From positions 1 to 21,491 of IMG/VR virus record IMGVR_UViG_3300035490_000040: a DNA stretch of 21,491 bases; one strand, 5' to 3'. A program made the position numbers and the translations under genes. Origin of the DNA: a virus. The notes below the pieces were generated by a model. It saw nothing but the letters and a program-made list of their open reading frames with translations. It was not told the DNA's origin and ran no database searches. This document shows, piece after piece, positions 7,943 through 15,581 of this stretch. The number at the start of each line of letters is the position of its first letter. Position 1 is the stretch's first letter.

Positions 7943-8805
7943 ATACAATTACACGTTCCATTGCCCGTATTATTCCCACTACAATGACCTAAAGATCCGG
8001 TAGCCTTCCAGCAAACTACGTTATTTGCGCTTATCGCCGTATTGCAAAGCGGCGCGTTACCGGAAGTCAAACTATAAGTCAAGGTAGTAGCGCCTGTGGT
8101 AGTAAAAGTAACCTTATTTGCGGAAGAAAAATTATCCCAATTGGCCTTATTCGCGTTCCAGTCGGCATAAGTAGAATTCCAGTTTGTACCGTTTGTATTC
8201 CACGCATTGTAAGAGTTATTCCACTTTGAAGAATTGGCAACGTAAGAATCGGTAATAGCGTTAGCGTTCCAAGTTCCGCTTGTTATCGTGCCGAGGCTAA
8301 CTATATTAGCCGTGCCGGTAAATGCAGAGGTAAGCCAACTCGCAGCGTTAGCGATATATGAATTGGCAATGGCTGTACCTTGCCATATACCAGAAACTAT
8401 TGTACCTACGGTGGTTATGTTACCTGTTCCAGCCCACGTAGAAAGCTTTGTGTTCTCGACATTACCCAAACCAACCTGGGTTGAGTTCATGTTGGCAACG
8501 TTAGCAGGCGTGTAACCTAATGCCGCCTGTTTACCTGTCCAAGCGGAAGCGTTGCCGGCGACAATAGAATTAGTGTTATTCCATGCGTTGATATTGTTGG
8601 CGGTAATTCCGCTCGCAGGAGAAGCGGTAAAGATGGGATCTGCTTCTGTGATCCCGTTATTCGACTGTAAATCACTGCCGAAAGAAACTAAAGAAGCTTT
8701 TTGTGCGTCTGTCAACGCAACCGCTGTATCGTGAAAAAATATCGCCAGGATAAAAACTATGAATACCAACAGGCCGATATGATAAATTAAATTTTTAAAT
8801 TTCAT
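7939..8805 (-). CDS. Signal-peptide-bearing fibre-like protein with C-terminal four-Cys motif (copy A)
   Basis: A 288-residue protein. Residues about 8-27 are a strong hydrophobic signal or anchor (LIYHIGLLVFIVFILAIFFH) with a plausible cleavage site after AVA near residue 30. The middle has fibre-type repeats: GLGNVENTKLSTWAGTGNIT, LGTITSGTWNANAITDSYVA, and several WN-rich units (NSYNAWNTN, NSTYADWNAN, ANWDN). The last 24 residues contain Cys at 265, 275, 285 and 287 in LGHC and NGTCNC, shared with the gene at 8812-9816. Phage fibres normally assemble in the cytoplasm and lack a signal peptide, so this may be a host-surface protein or a virion protein with an unusual route. The short GAGGTATTATG start region is adequate. 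Confidence 0.7.
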   Translation of the reverse strand: MKFKNLIYHIGLLVFIVFILAIFFHDTAVALTDAQKASLVSFGSDLQSNNGITEADPIFTASPASGITANNINAWNNTNSIVAGNASAWTGKQAALGYTPANVANMNSTQVGLGNVENTKLSTWAGTGNITTVGTIVSGIWQGTAIANSYIANAASWLTSAFTGTANIVSLGTITSGTWNANAITDSYVANSSKWNNSYNAWNTNGTNWNSTYADWNANKANWDNFSSANKVTFTTTGATTLTYSLTSGNAPLCNTAISANNVVCWKATGSLGHCSGNNTGNGTCNCI

Positions 8806-8811
8806 AATACC

Positions 8812-9816
8812 TCAATCAGCGCAAGTACATGTTCCGTTCGCCCCCACCAAGCTTGTACAATGCCCAAGAGTTTTACCATCTGCCATGAAACAACAAGCTC
8901 CATTGGCCGCGCCGCCTTCAAGGGCTGCGATATGCCGATCTACCACCAGCGAACCGTTATCGGCATTAGCGGGTAAAGATGTAAGATTAACCTGATCGCC
9001 AATCTCAAATGAAGGCATGGTCTCAGGGGTAGTCAAAGAATTATTAGCCGTATTACCTTTCAAACTATGGATCCTTACAAAAGGAGTAGAGGCGTTAGCA
9101 TATTGATTTTCCATTCCTAAACTAAATCCTATAAAATTACCAGAAGTAGCGCCCACGCTAGTTAAATATACGGGATTTGGAGAATTAAAATTATCAAATT
9201 TAGTAGTTCCAGCCAAAGCGACAGTATCATATACTAACGCTCCCGTCTCTAAATAATCTGTTTCATCGCCAAGGTGTACCATATCAATCTCAAGCAATCT
9301 TTGAGATATTCCCGATACACGATAGGTATATAAATTTTCTTGGCTTGAACCAAAACAAAAAAGGTAATCGTTGGCTATTCTCATTCTTGCAGATGTAGCA
9401 TCTGTTTGATTCCCCGCTGAAGTAGGTATTTTAAGGTTAGCAACGGTCAAGAGCTGTGATGAAGAATTATAGGAAAAATTCGCCGCATCGCTGGCAAAAG
9501 TTCCGCTTGATCCAGCAAATTGAATCGCGCCAGAATTACCGTTAGAAGAAGCTCCCGTAGCCGCAGTAGTTTGTGATGTTCCATCAGCAAAATTAGCGGA
9601 TACGATATAAGCATTAGAAAATCTTTTTGAAGCCGCGCCGAGATTATAAGTATTATTTGCATTGGGGATAATGCTTGTCATAACCTGCTTAAGGTAATTA
9701 GTGATCGAACCAAAAGCCCCGCCGCCGTCCCATTGAGAGAAAACAGGAGATAAAACACCAACCCCCATAATCAAAACTATTGTTGTCAATATAATTATTT
9801 CCCATTTCTTTTTCAT
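8812..9816 (-). CDS. Signal-peptide-bearing fibre-like protein with C-terminal four-Cys motif (copy B)
   Basis: A 334-residue protein. The N-terminus is a classical signal peptide: positive MKKKWE, hydrophobic core IIILTTIVLIMGVGVL, cleavage probably near VFSQ (about residue 28). Residues about 50-80 (NANNTYNLGAASKRFSNAYI, then ADGTSQTTA) are a well-known fibre head motif. The central region is beta-rich with no enzyme motif. The C-terminus holds Cys 308, 309, 320, 330 and 332 in ACCFMADGKTLGHC and ANGTCTC, matching copy A. AGGAGG precedes ATG 9816. The fibre-like body suggests a virion or surface protein; the signal peptide suggests export. The function is unresolved. Confidence 0.7.
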   Translation of the reverse strand: MKKKWEIIILTTIVLIMGVGVLSPVFSQWDGGGAFGSITNYLKQVMTSIIPNANNTYNLGAASKRFSNAYIVSANFADGTSQTTAATGASSNGNSGAIQFAGSSGTFASDAANFSYNSSSQLLTVANLKIPTSAGNQTDATSARMRIANDYLFCFGSSQENLYTYRVSGISQRLLEIDMVHLGDETDYLETGALVYDTVALAGTTKFDNFNSPNPVYLTSVGATSGNFIGFSLGMENQYANASTPFVRIHSLKGNTANNSLTTPETMPSFEIGDQVNLTSLPANADNGSLVVDRHIAALEGGAANGACCFMADGKTLGHCTSLVGANGTCTCAD

Positions 9817-9825
9817 ATAACCTCC

Positions 9826-10188
9826 TTAAACGCTTTCTACGAACAGATAAATTAAAGTAACTACCGTAGCCGCAGAATTATTCTCTATCACTTTAAATCT
9901 TATGTAAGGAGCCATCACAGGAGCAAAGACTATATATTTTCCCGTATTAACTGTAAGCGCCGTATATACAGAGCCTAAAGCGTTTCCCTGGGTATCTACA
10001 GCATCAAAAAAATTAACATTATCCCACGATACTTGTTCAGAAATGGTTATTGACCCCGCGGTAGATGAAACCAAAACGCTAGCATAACCTTTACTTAATC
10101 TGTTCAAAACAGAACTAGAATATACTGTAGCCGATTGGCCAACACTCACTGCATTCATCACCTTTTCTTGTGCTATGCCTGAACCCAT
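9826..10188 (-). CDS. Small beta-rich protein, possible virion decoration protein
   Basis: A 120-residue protein with no Cys, no signal peptide and alternating hydrophobic residues (SITISEQVSWDNVNFFDAVD, KYIVFAPVMAPYIRFKVIEN, TVVTLIYLFV), suggesting a compact beta sandwich. Its start at 10188 follows AGGAGG with good spacing. It sits between the head-associated small genes and the secreted fibre-like pair. Proteins of this shape are often minor capsid or fibre-attachment proteins, but I recognise no family. Confidence 0.6.
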   Translation of the reverse strand: MGSGIAQEKVMNAVSVGQSATVYSSSVLNRLSKGYASVLVSSTAGSITISEQVSWDNVNFFDAVDTQGNALGSVYTALTVNTGKYIVFAPVMAPYIRFKVIENNSAATVVTLIYLFVESV

Positions 10189-10218
10189 ATAATCCTCCTA
10201 ACCCCGAAGGGCATTAAA

Positions 10219-10695
10219 TCATCTTGGACGACGCATACGCTCTATATCATAATCCTTGGCGTCAGCGCCTACGGCCTTCATCGCCTTGGTAAAATAATCA
10301 ATTTTATCGCTCACCTTAAATTCACTCTTAATCATCTTATTCACATTGCGATCATTAGGATCCCAGCACTCATCCCGGGTGCATAAGTTATCCTTTATCT
10401 TCGATCTTAGCTCTTTAGCCTGTTTGTAGAGGGCATTTTTCTGATGCGAAGTAAGCTTACACTCCTTACCCTGCTCATCTACTATTCTTTCCGGCTGCTC
10501 AGTAGTAAAAGGTAATCCTCCAAACTCATCTGACGATTCAAATTGAGGATCCAAAACCACTGATCCACTCATCTTAGCGCTTATCGCCTCTGTTTCCCTT
10601 TGAAACCGCTCTCTGTCGGTGTCTGAACAGGTATTCAACTTGGATTCGCCAAATCCTGCCCCAGAAACCGAAAAAGATTTGTTCAAATACTGCAT
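10219..10695 (-). CDS. Hypothetical charged protein
   Basis: A 158-residue acidic-to-mixed protein starting MQYLNKSFSVSGAGFGESK, with a predicted helical charged stretch (KNALYKQAKELRSKIKDN) and four scattered Cys (NTCSD, KECKL, NLCTRDECWD). The ATG follows the stop of the upstream zinc-ribbon gene immediately (TAA then ATG), and GGAG lies just before it. Adjacent to virion genes, so possibly a virion or assembly protein. No family recognised. Confidence 0.6.
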   Translation of the reverse strand: MQYLNKSFSVSGAGFGESKLNTCSDTDRERFQRETEAISAKMSGSVVLDPQFESSDEFGGLPFTTEQPERIVDEQGKECKLTSHQKNALYKQAKELRSKIKDNLCTRDECWDPNDRNVNKMIKSEFKVSDKIDYFTKAMKAVGADAKDYDIERMRRPR

Positions 10696-11019
10696 TTAAT
10701 ACTCCGAAGCTGAGCAAAACGGACAACCGGCCGTTGATACGTTGTCCTCGACATTAGCCGTACCACCCGCAAGAGTGGTTATGGGGACAAAGTTATCGTT
10801 ACCCCATCCACTACCAGGCTGGTTTACCTTCTTATTTAAGATAAACCCACACTGTTTACAACGTTTAAAGTTAGACTCCTCGCCATCCGAACCGCCCCAT
10901 GCCGGCAAGTCACGACCCCTGAACTTAGACCCCGCATTCCCGCGGGGGTGTAAGTCTGCGGGAGATACTTCCGCGCCCTTAGTGATACGTTCAAAGCCTT
11001 TTGGGGCAGTCTTTTCCAT
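10696..11019 (-). CDS. Zinc-ribbon protein, hypothetical
   Basis: A 107-residue protein with a paired-Cys arrangement, CKQC at 54-57 and CPFC at 99-102, consistent with a zinc ribbon around a 41-residue loop. The N-terminal half is polar and probably disordered (GNAGSKFRGRDLPAWGG). It lies directly upstream of the 10219-10695 gene with no intergenic bases, and AGTAGG precedes its start. Small zinc-ribbon proteins are common in phage head regions, but a specific job cannot be assigned. Confidence 0.65.
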   Translation of the reverse strand: MEKTAPKGFERITKGAEVSPADLHPRGNAGSKFRGRDLPAWGGSDGEESNFKRCKQCGFILNKKVNQPGSGWGNDNFVPITTLAGGTANVEDNVSTAGCPFCSASEY

Positions 11020-11026
11020 TATTTAC

Positions 11027-11320
11027 CTACTTATGCGTGCCACGGGTCTGCCCACCAAAGCCTTTCTTCTGATGTTGCTCTCCGCTGGATCCGCTAAAAG
11101 AACTTACCGAACCTTTACCCTTGCCAAAACCATTGCCGCCATGACCGTGGCCTACCATGCCCCCCTGTTTCTTCTTCTGTGTCTCACCGTGGCCGCTGAT
11201 CGGGCCGGCATCACTAAGCTTACCGAACTTATAAGAAGCGCTGGCGCCGTCTTTATTGGGCCGACGATCGAACTCCGAACCTTCCGGTTTCCTTATCCCA
11301 TACTCAATCGCTTTTTCCAT
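11027..11320 (-). CDS. Disordered Gly/His/Lys-rich protein
   Basis: A 97-residue low-complexity basic protein: charged N-terminus (MEKAIEYGIRKPEGSEFDRR) then Gly/Lys/His-rich sequence (MVGHGHGGNGFGKGKGSVSS, later KKGFGGQTRGTHK). It has no hydrophobic core and is probably unfolded. The GAGGT site before ATG 11320 is good. It could bind nucleic acid or metal through its Lys and His, or act as a flexible virion filler. No family recognised. Confidence 0.55.
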   Translation of the reverse strand: MEKAIEYGIRKPEGSEFDRRPNKDGASASYKFGKLSDAGPISGHGETQKKKQGGMVGHGHGGNGFGKGKGSVSSFSGSSGEQHQKKGFGGQTRGTHK

Positions 11321-11340
11321 ATTTTACCTCAGTTTAAAGT

Positions 11341-11376
11341 GGGGTGAGAGAACCGCTTGGGCGGCGCTCCCACCCC
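11341..11376 (-). promoter_or_regulatory. Stable mRNA hairpin after the beta-helix gene
   Basis: On the minus strand GGGGTG pairs with CACCCC, GAG with CTC and CCGC with GCGG around the loop CCAA. Two of the three remaining positions are G·U only in the minus-strand RNA, so it fits an RNA structure of the transcribed strand. No U-tract follows, so it is unlikely to be an ordinary intrinsic terminator. It lies between the stop at 11383 and the next start at 11320. Confidence 0.7.
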
Positions 11377-11382
11377 GTTAAA

Positions 11383-12372
11383 TTACGCTATCGTTACTGG
11401 ACCAGCCAAACCTTGCTTAACTCCTGTACTCAATATCGGAGCAGATACATAAACATTGGAAGAATTAGCTGTAGTAATGTTACTATAACCAAAAACTCCA
11501 CCACCGTTAATGTAAACCGTACCAGATGTGGGAGCAGTAATCGCTCCGGTAGTCGTTACTACGCTAGTGCGGTTAAGCGCATTGGTTATCATACAGTTGT
11601 TCAACCATGTTGCCGTATGATAAGAACCTGCTGTAAAACTCATAGCCTTGAAGGTAGTCCCTGAAGTGTAACTATTGATGATACACTTATCAAAAATGTT
11701 ACGAGTACCTACCAGCTGAGTAGGCCCGATAATTACTTCAGTAACGCTGGTGGCGCGGATAACTGTATCCAAGCCAATATAGCAATTACCAAAATAATTC
11801 TCATCAGCCGCCACAGTCAAAGAGTTGGAACCTGCATAATCGCAAGTAGTATCACCAATACCTGAGATCTGACAATTGGTAATACTGTTGCGAGTTCCAG
11901 ATACTGTAAGGCAAGTTTGAGCCGCACTTAACGTAGTCGCGCCGACCCCTTGAAAAAACTCGATACCGCTGATCATGCAGTTGTTGGCGGATAAAGTGAA
12001 CAAGTTAGCAAAAGCATTGGCGCTAGACGAGGGGGCTACTCTAGCTCTCTGACCGATATAGAGACCAGACTGAGAGGCAGGAATACCGATCAGATGAACA
12101 CCATCTTTATTCCAATTTAAATTAACCGACTGATAATCTGTAGTCTCAGACGCTGTATTGTTCTCTTGACAGAAATAAACAATATCATTTTGATTAGCTG
12201 TGGCCGCGGATAAAGCGCCAGCTAAAGTTTTAAAGGCTGTGGCCGGAGAGGTACCGCTATTGGAATCGCTACCACTATACGGTTTAACGAACCATATGTT
12301 ACCTTGAGTTACAATGCCACCGCCCAAATTAGGCGTAGCAAAAATTCCATTCGGAAAATGCGTGAGTCCCAT
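11383..12372 (-). CDS. Right-handed beta-helix protein in the head module
   Basis: A 329-residue protein. Residues 28-60 (WFVKPYSGSDSNSGTSPATA, then FKTLAGALSAA) form the standard N-cap of parallel beta-helix proteins related to pectate lyases and NosD-type repeats. Turns such as NNCMISGIEFFQG, TRNSITNCQISGIG, DENYFGNCYIGLD and NIFDKCIINS repeat at coil-length spacing with Cys, Asn and Ile at comparable positions. There is no signal peptide. Phage beta-helices are usually tailspikes, but this one sits right after the major capsid gene, so a capsid-bound or head-fibre role is likely. No catalytic site is clear. Upstream hairpin and AAGGAG lie before ATG 12372. Confidence 0.7.
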   Translation of the reverse strand: MGLTHFPNGIFATPNLGGGIVTQGNIWFVKPYSGSDSNSGTSPATAFKTLAGALSAATANQNDIVYFCQENNTASETTDYQSVNLNWNKDGVHLIGIPASQSGLYIGQRARVAPSSSANAFANLFTLSANNCMISGIEFFQGVGATTLSAAQTCLTVSGTRNSITNCQISGIGDTTCDYAGSNSLTVAADENYFGNCYIGLDTVIRATSVTEVIIGPTQLVGTRNIFDKCIINSYTSGTTFKAMSFTAGSYHTATWLNNCMITNALNRTSVVTTTGAITAPTSGTVYINGGGVFGYSNITTANSSNVYVSAPILSTGVKQGLAGPVTIA

Positions 12373-12396
12373 TTTAATCTCCTTTTACAGGAACAC

Positions 12397-12423
12397 CCGG
12401 AGAAGGCGTTTAACCTTCCCCGG
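12397..12423 (-). promoter_or_regulatory. Stable mRNA hairpin downstream of the major capsid gene
   Basis: A 10-base-pair stem, CCGGGGAAGG with CCTTCTCCGG on the minus strand, closes a 7-base loop. The single non-Watson-Crick position is G·U in minus-strand RNA and A·C on the other strand. No U-tract follows, and the ribosome binding site of the beta-helix gene is 15-20 bases further. It may protect the capsid transcript or mark an RNA processing point. Confidence 0.7.
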
Positions 12424-12455
12424 CTGCCAGAACGAATTTAACGCTCTCTTACCCA

Positions 12456-12584
12456 TTACAAAAATCCATACAATTTTCTTCTCTCGAACAATGTCCAGCG
12501 AGATATATTTAATCTTCTCGCCGTTTCTTCAAGGCTCAATTTCCAACCAAGATAAACTAACTGACTATGATACCTTATTCCCAT
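12456..12584 (-). CDS. Possible 42-residue helix-turn-helix peptide
   Basis: This frame starts at an ATG inside the last codons of the capsid gene, overlaps it by 20 bases and runs on to a TAA at 12456. The last 27 residues (LSLEETARRLNISRWTLFER, ending KLYGFL) match the FIS/NtrC-type HTH pattern: a first helix with ETARRL, the turn NIS, then the recognition helix RWTLFERRKLYG. The remainder is too short for a dimerisation domain. No good ribosome binding site is visible, so translation would depend on coupling to the capsid gene. It could be a small DNA-binding regulator or a fragment of a larger gene. Confidence 0.45.
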   Translation of the reverse strand: MGIRYHSQLVYLGWKLSLEETARRLNISRWTLFERRKLYGFL

Positions 12585-13488
12585 AAACCCATCTAAAGTC
12601 ACTCCATCCAAAAGCATACCGTTCATACGCGCTATACTTCGCAATGTACGTATCGAAGCTCTTATCCTGGTTGAACTCCAACGGAACGCGGTCATACCAG
12701 AGCAAGAACATCTTCATCATGTTCTCGTCGATCATAAACCAGCTCTTGCCGCTGGATAAATAATCCCATACCGCCAATTTGTATTTACCAAAATGGAAGT
12801 TGGAGTTATTCTCCGCAGTGTCCACTTTACCCTTAGACGAAACAACCTCCCACGCTGTCTCTTCCAAATTTCTCGGGACAAGCAATAAATCCGACTGAAC
12901 CGAAATTTTATTACCGCGATCGTCAAGAAACTGGCTCATCAAAATTCGGGTAGCTTCTACCGATGTGGCCGACAAAGCCGAAGTGCCGGAATTACTCTGT
13001 GTTGCCTGTTTCGGTACCTTGGAAGTGTGAGCCGTGTTGCAAAGAGATAAACCTTCGCTGTTATTTAACACAACCGTATTCCCGACCTGGATAGTCCCAG
13101 ATCCGGCAAAAGCTGTATTAAATACCTGTGCGCCATACATCTCTTTTGTGCGCGATGCTGACATTGCCAAACCCTTAGGCTTCTTTGCGATGACACCATA
13201 GAGGTCATCATCAAACAGCCGGCGTTCGATCTTGAAACCTTTGGCAAACTCCTGATGGGTGTAAGTAACCGGGTAACCTTCATAGATATCGTCATACTGG
13301 ACGGTACCGGTGAAAGGATCCATGTTACCAAACGCACCCTCGGACGAATCTTTCTCATAACTCGTATCCGAACTTTGAGCGTTATACAACATCGGCCTCA
13401 TCTCGGGCATCTGATTGTATTGCTCCGTAAAAATTTTTCTCAAACCTGGTTCAAGTAAACTCGGAAAATCCTCGCTAATAGCTGGCAT
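12565..13488 (-). CDS. Major capsid protein, Mu gpT-like
   Basis: A 307-residue protein. The start MPAISEDFPSLLEPGLRKIF and segments QMPEMRPMLYNAQSSDTSYE, VTYTHQEFAKGFKIERRLFD, DLYGVIAKKPKGLAMSASRT and LSLCNTAHT are typical of the Mu-like major head subunit family (gpT), an HK97-fold shell protein. The C-terminal part (LLVPRNLEETAWEV, FMIDENMMKMFLLWYDRVPL, YERYAFGWSDFRWVYG) fits the same family. It is preceded by scaffold-like and zinc-ribbon genes and by a hairpin. AAAAGGAG precedes ATG 13488. No N-terminal cleavage site is evident. High confidence in the family. Confidence 0.87.
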   Translation of the reverse strand: MPAISEDFPSLLEPGLRKIFTEQYNQMPEMRPMLYNAQSSDTSYEKDSSEGAFGNMDPFTGTVQYDDIYEGYPVTYTHQEFAKGFKIERRLFDDDLYGVIAKKPKGLAMSASRTKEMYGAQVFNTAFAGSGTIQVGNTVVLNNSEGLSLCNTAHTSKVPKQATQSNSGTSALSATSVEATRILMSQFLDDRGNKISVQSDLLLVPRNLEETAWEVVSSKGKVDTAENNSNFHFGKYKLAVWDYLSSGKSWFMIDENMMKMFLLWYDRVPLEFNQDKSFDTYIAKYSAYERYAFGWSDFRWVYGNKVS

Positions 13489-13509
13489 ATTAAACTCCTT
13501 TTAAGTTAA

Positions 13510-13533
13510 GGGGAGGGATTTTAACCCCTCCCC
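13510..13533 (-). promoter_or_regulatory. Stable mRNA hairpin upstream of the major capsid gene
   Basis: On the minus strand GGGGAGGG pairs perfectly with CCCTCCCC around an 8-base loop. A ribosome binding site follows about 12 bases later, and no U-tract is present. It separates the 13548-14360 gene from the capsid gene and could set the 5' end of a stable capsid message after RNA cleavage. Confidence 0.72.
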
Positions 13534-13547
13534 GCGTTAATCAATCA

Positions 13548-14360
13548 TCAAGTAATGGGTCTCGTATTGGTCGTACCACCATTGCAAAGCAAATGGCTAG
13601 AGAACATTAAATCCGCGCTAAAAATAGGAGCCTCTGCCGCATAGTTACTTCCTGAATGGGTAGCAATATTAAGCGGTTGAGAAGCCCTGGTCGTAGACGA
13701 GATATAATTCTCTAACACAATCGCCTGGCCGGTATTACCACTGGCGATCAACCCTTGAACGTACGTCGAAGTCGAATCCAAACTTACCGATCCACCAACC
13801 ACCGTAGCGCCATAGCGAGGATGTAAAATCATGAAATAATCACCGATTACATTCCCGATAAGTCCGGCGGTATTGTTGGAAGTAGCCGTCAATACGGTAG
13901 TTCCCGTGGTGGCGCCTACGCAAAACAAATTACCATATCCACCGGTAGTGCCGCCCGAATTAGAAACGTACACCCATGCTCCCGTCTCATTAGCATCGCC
14001 CGTGTCAGCCGCCGTTACTGAAGTACCGGCTGTAGACGCAGTGGTGATAATAACCTGATCAGATGTACTCGTAGCATAGGCTGCACGCCATACCGCGAAA
14101 GGATTGATAATATGCTTGGCATAAGTTTCAAACCCTGTCGCTAATACCGCCAAAGCGTTAGCCGCGGTAACATCTTCCTGGATAACACCGATAATATTAG
14201 ACAAACTCGTAGGCGTAGCAATAATCGAACGTCCGCCATTAACTTGGGTAGCAACCGGTCCAGACGTCATCGCCGTACCGCGAGTGATCGCCCCACTATT
14301 GTAAACCGGAATATCCCTTAAAATCGGCTCTGCGCCGGTTACGTCATAACTCCATCTCAT
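13548..14360 (-). CDS. Probable capsid-associated (decoration-type) protein
   Basis: A 270-residue protein with no signal peptide, very rich in Thr, Ser, Gly, Ala and Val and low in charge, as is usual for beta-rich virion proteins. Segments such as IPVYNSGAITRGTAMTSGP, SLSNIIGVIQEDVTAANAL and ILHPRYGATVVGGSVSLD resemble decoration or stabilising proteins encoded just before the capsid gene. AGGAG precedes ATG 14360. I do not recognise a specific family; the role rests on position between scaffold and capsid genes and on composition. Confidence 0.6.
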   Translation of the reverse strand: MRWSYDVTGAEPILRDIPVYNSGAITRGTAMTSGPVATQVNGGRSIIATPTSLSNIIGVIQEDVTAANALAVLATGFETYAKHIINPFAVWRAAYATSTSDQVIITTASTAGTSVTAADTGDANETGAWVYVSNSGGTTGGYGNLFCVGATTGTTVLTATSNNTAGLIGNVIGDYFMILHPRYGATVVGGSVSLDSTSTYVQGLIASGNTGQAIVLENYISSTTRASQPLNIATHSGSNYAAEAPIFSADLMFSSHLLCNGGTTNTRPIT

Positions 14361-14369
14361 GATAAACTC

Positions 14370-14639
14370 CTAAATTTTTCTCCCTTGGAGTAATTGCTGA
14401 GGGGTTAAACCACGCTCAGTAATCCCTTGCCACTTCGTCTTATTGAAGGACGCATACGGATGATTGTAAGGGTTACTCGCGTATTCATACCGGAAAGCTA
14501 AACCACATTTACGGCAACGATACCGTTTCACATATGGCCCAACATCTTCTACAAAACGCAAAGCAAGACTATAACAAACGGGACAACTAAGGCTGCCCCC
14601 AAATGCGCCCGGGTTTTTATTTTTACTGAATATACCCAT
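14370..14639 (-). CDS. Small zinc-ribbon protein
   Basis: An 89-residue protein with CPVC at 19-22 and CRKC at 42-45, followed by an aromatic-rich tail (GLAFRYEYASNPYNHPYASF). This is a classic zinc ribbon. It starts ten bases after the scaffold stop and ends nine bases before the next gene. The role is unknown; similar small ribbons are frequent in phage head operons. Confidence 0.7.
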   Translation of the reverse strand: MGIFSKNKNPGAFGGSLSCPVCYSLALRFVEDVGPYVKRYRCRKCGLAFRYEYASNPYNHPYASFNKTKWQGITERGLTPQQLLQGRKI

Positions 14640-14649
14640 ATTCTAAGCC

Positions 14650-15579
14650 TTAACCCCTTGGCTTGTTGTAACGATACTTATCATAGTAAGTTGGCCCTAG
14701 AACCGGAGCGCGTTTTTTATACTTCCCATAGTCCGAATCCGACAGCCCGAGCCGCTTCGCTACAACCTGTTCATCTTGCGATAAAGTGACAGTAGCTGCG
14801 GGTACATGAGCACCAGATCCACCTGCCGAAGAAACCACACCGGAAGCTTGAACCGAAGCTTGCCGTCTACTTTCTTGTGCCGCGCCTTCTAACCTTGCCT
14901 TGCGTACAGATTCGGATTCACCGAATTTCTTTTCCGCAAGTTCCATAGCGATCTTAGGCGCCGCGGGAACATTATCGAACCCTGGGATCATCGTTCTTAA
15001 CTCCGCGTAAGCCTCATTTAAGGCTACCGCGAAAGGGACATCTTCATGTTTAGATTTCCCCTCATCAATATCAAGGATCTCAGGATGTTTTTCATAAACC
15101 AACTTATTGGCTTCTAGCCTGTCAGATTGGGCCTTCTCTGCTTTCTCAGCATTACTCAAAGCACCCATGACATTAGTCTGGGCAGCCGCGATCTTCTTAT
15201 TGATATATTCATCTACCTTTTTAATATCAATCTTGCCATCTTTGATATCTAAACCATCGGTAGAAACTGTGGCATCAGGAATAACTACTGGCGATGCGGA
15301 AGATGGTTTATTTTTTTCCAGAAGCTTATTAATCCTCTTCTGTATTTTAACTTTATCGGCCTCAGGCTCAACCTTCTCCACCGCGGCCGCTGGTTCGACC
15401 TTTACGGGTTCTGGTTCAACCTTAACCTCCGGCTTAACGCCCTCGGCTACCGAAGCCTTCAATATATCCTTATCAGATACTGGCGCCGTAACCGCCGGCT
15501 TAATGCCGGTTTCAACCGGAGTCTTAACCTCGGTCTTTACTTCCTTAACTTCTGGTTCTTTTACTACCGTATCTGGCAT
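14650..15579 (-). CDS. Scaffold-like head assembly protein
   Basis: A 309-residue protein. The first 75 residues are Lys/Glu/Val/Pro repeats (VKEPEVKEVKTEVKTPVETG), residues about 75-170 are charged and helical (KVKIQKRINKLLEKNKP, NAEKAEKAQSDRLEANK), and the C-terminal region ends YYDKYRYNKPRG. A disordered acidic/basic N-terminus, a helical core and a basic C-terminus suit a scaffold that binds capsid protein during head assembly. It lies between portal and capsid genes, the usual place. ATG 15579 is chosen because AAGGAG lies just upstream; an in-frame ATG at 15645 would extend into the gene before it and has no such site. No protease motif is seen. Confidence 0.7.
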   Translation of the reverse strand: MPDTVVKEPEVKEVKTEVKTPVETGIKPAVTAPVSDKDILKASVAEGVKPEVKVEPEPVKVEPAAAVEKVEPEADKVKIQKRINKLLEKNKPSSASPVVIPDATVSTDGLDIKDGKIDIKKVDEYINKKIAAAQTNVMGALSNAEKAEKAQSDRLEANKLVYEKHPEILDIDEGKSKHEDVPFAVALNEAYAELRTMIPGFDNVPAAPKIAMELAEKKFGESESVRKARLEGAAQESRRQASVQASGVVSSAGGSGAHVPAATVTLSQDEQVVAKRLGLSDSDYGKYKKRAPVLGPTYYDKYRYNKPRG

Positions 15580-15581
15580 AC

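Noticed and set aside
10742-11347. 201-residue plus-strand frame
   Set aside because: Antisense to two minus-strand genes with good starts and a zinc ribbon; no plus-strand ribosome site fits.
12732-13358. Minus-strand frames at 12732-12926 and 13065-13358 inside the capsid gene
   Set aside because: They are fully inside the capsid gene in another frame, with Arg-rich sequence and no ribosome site.
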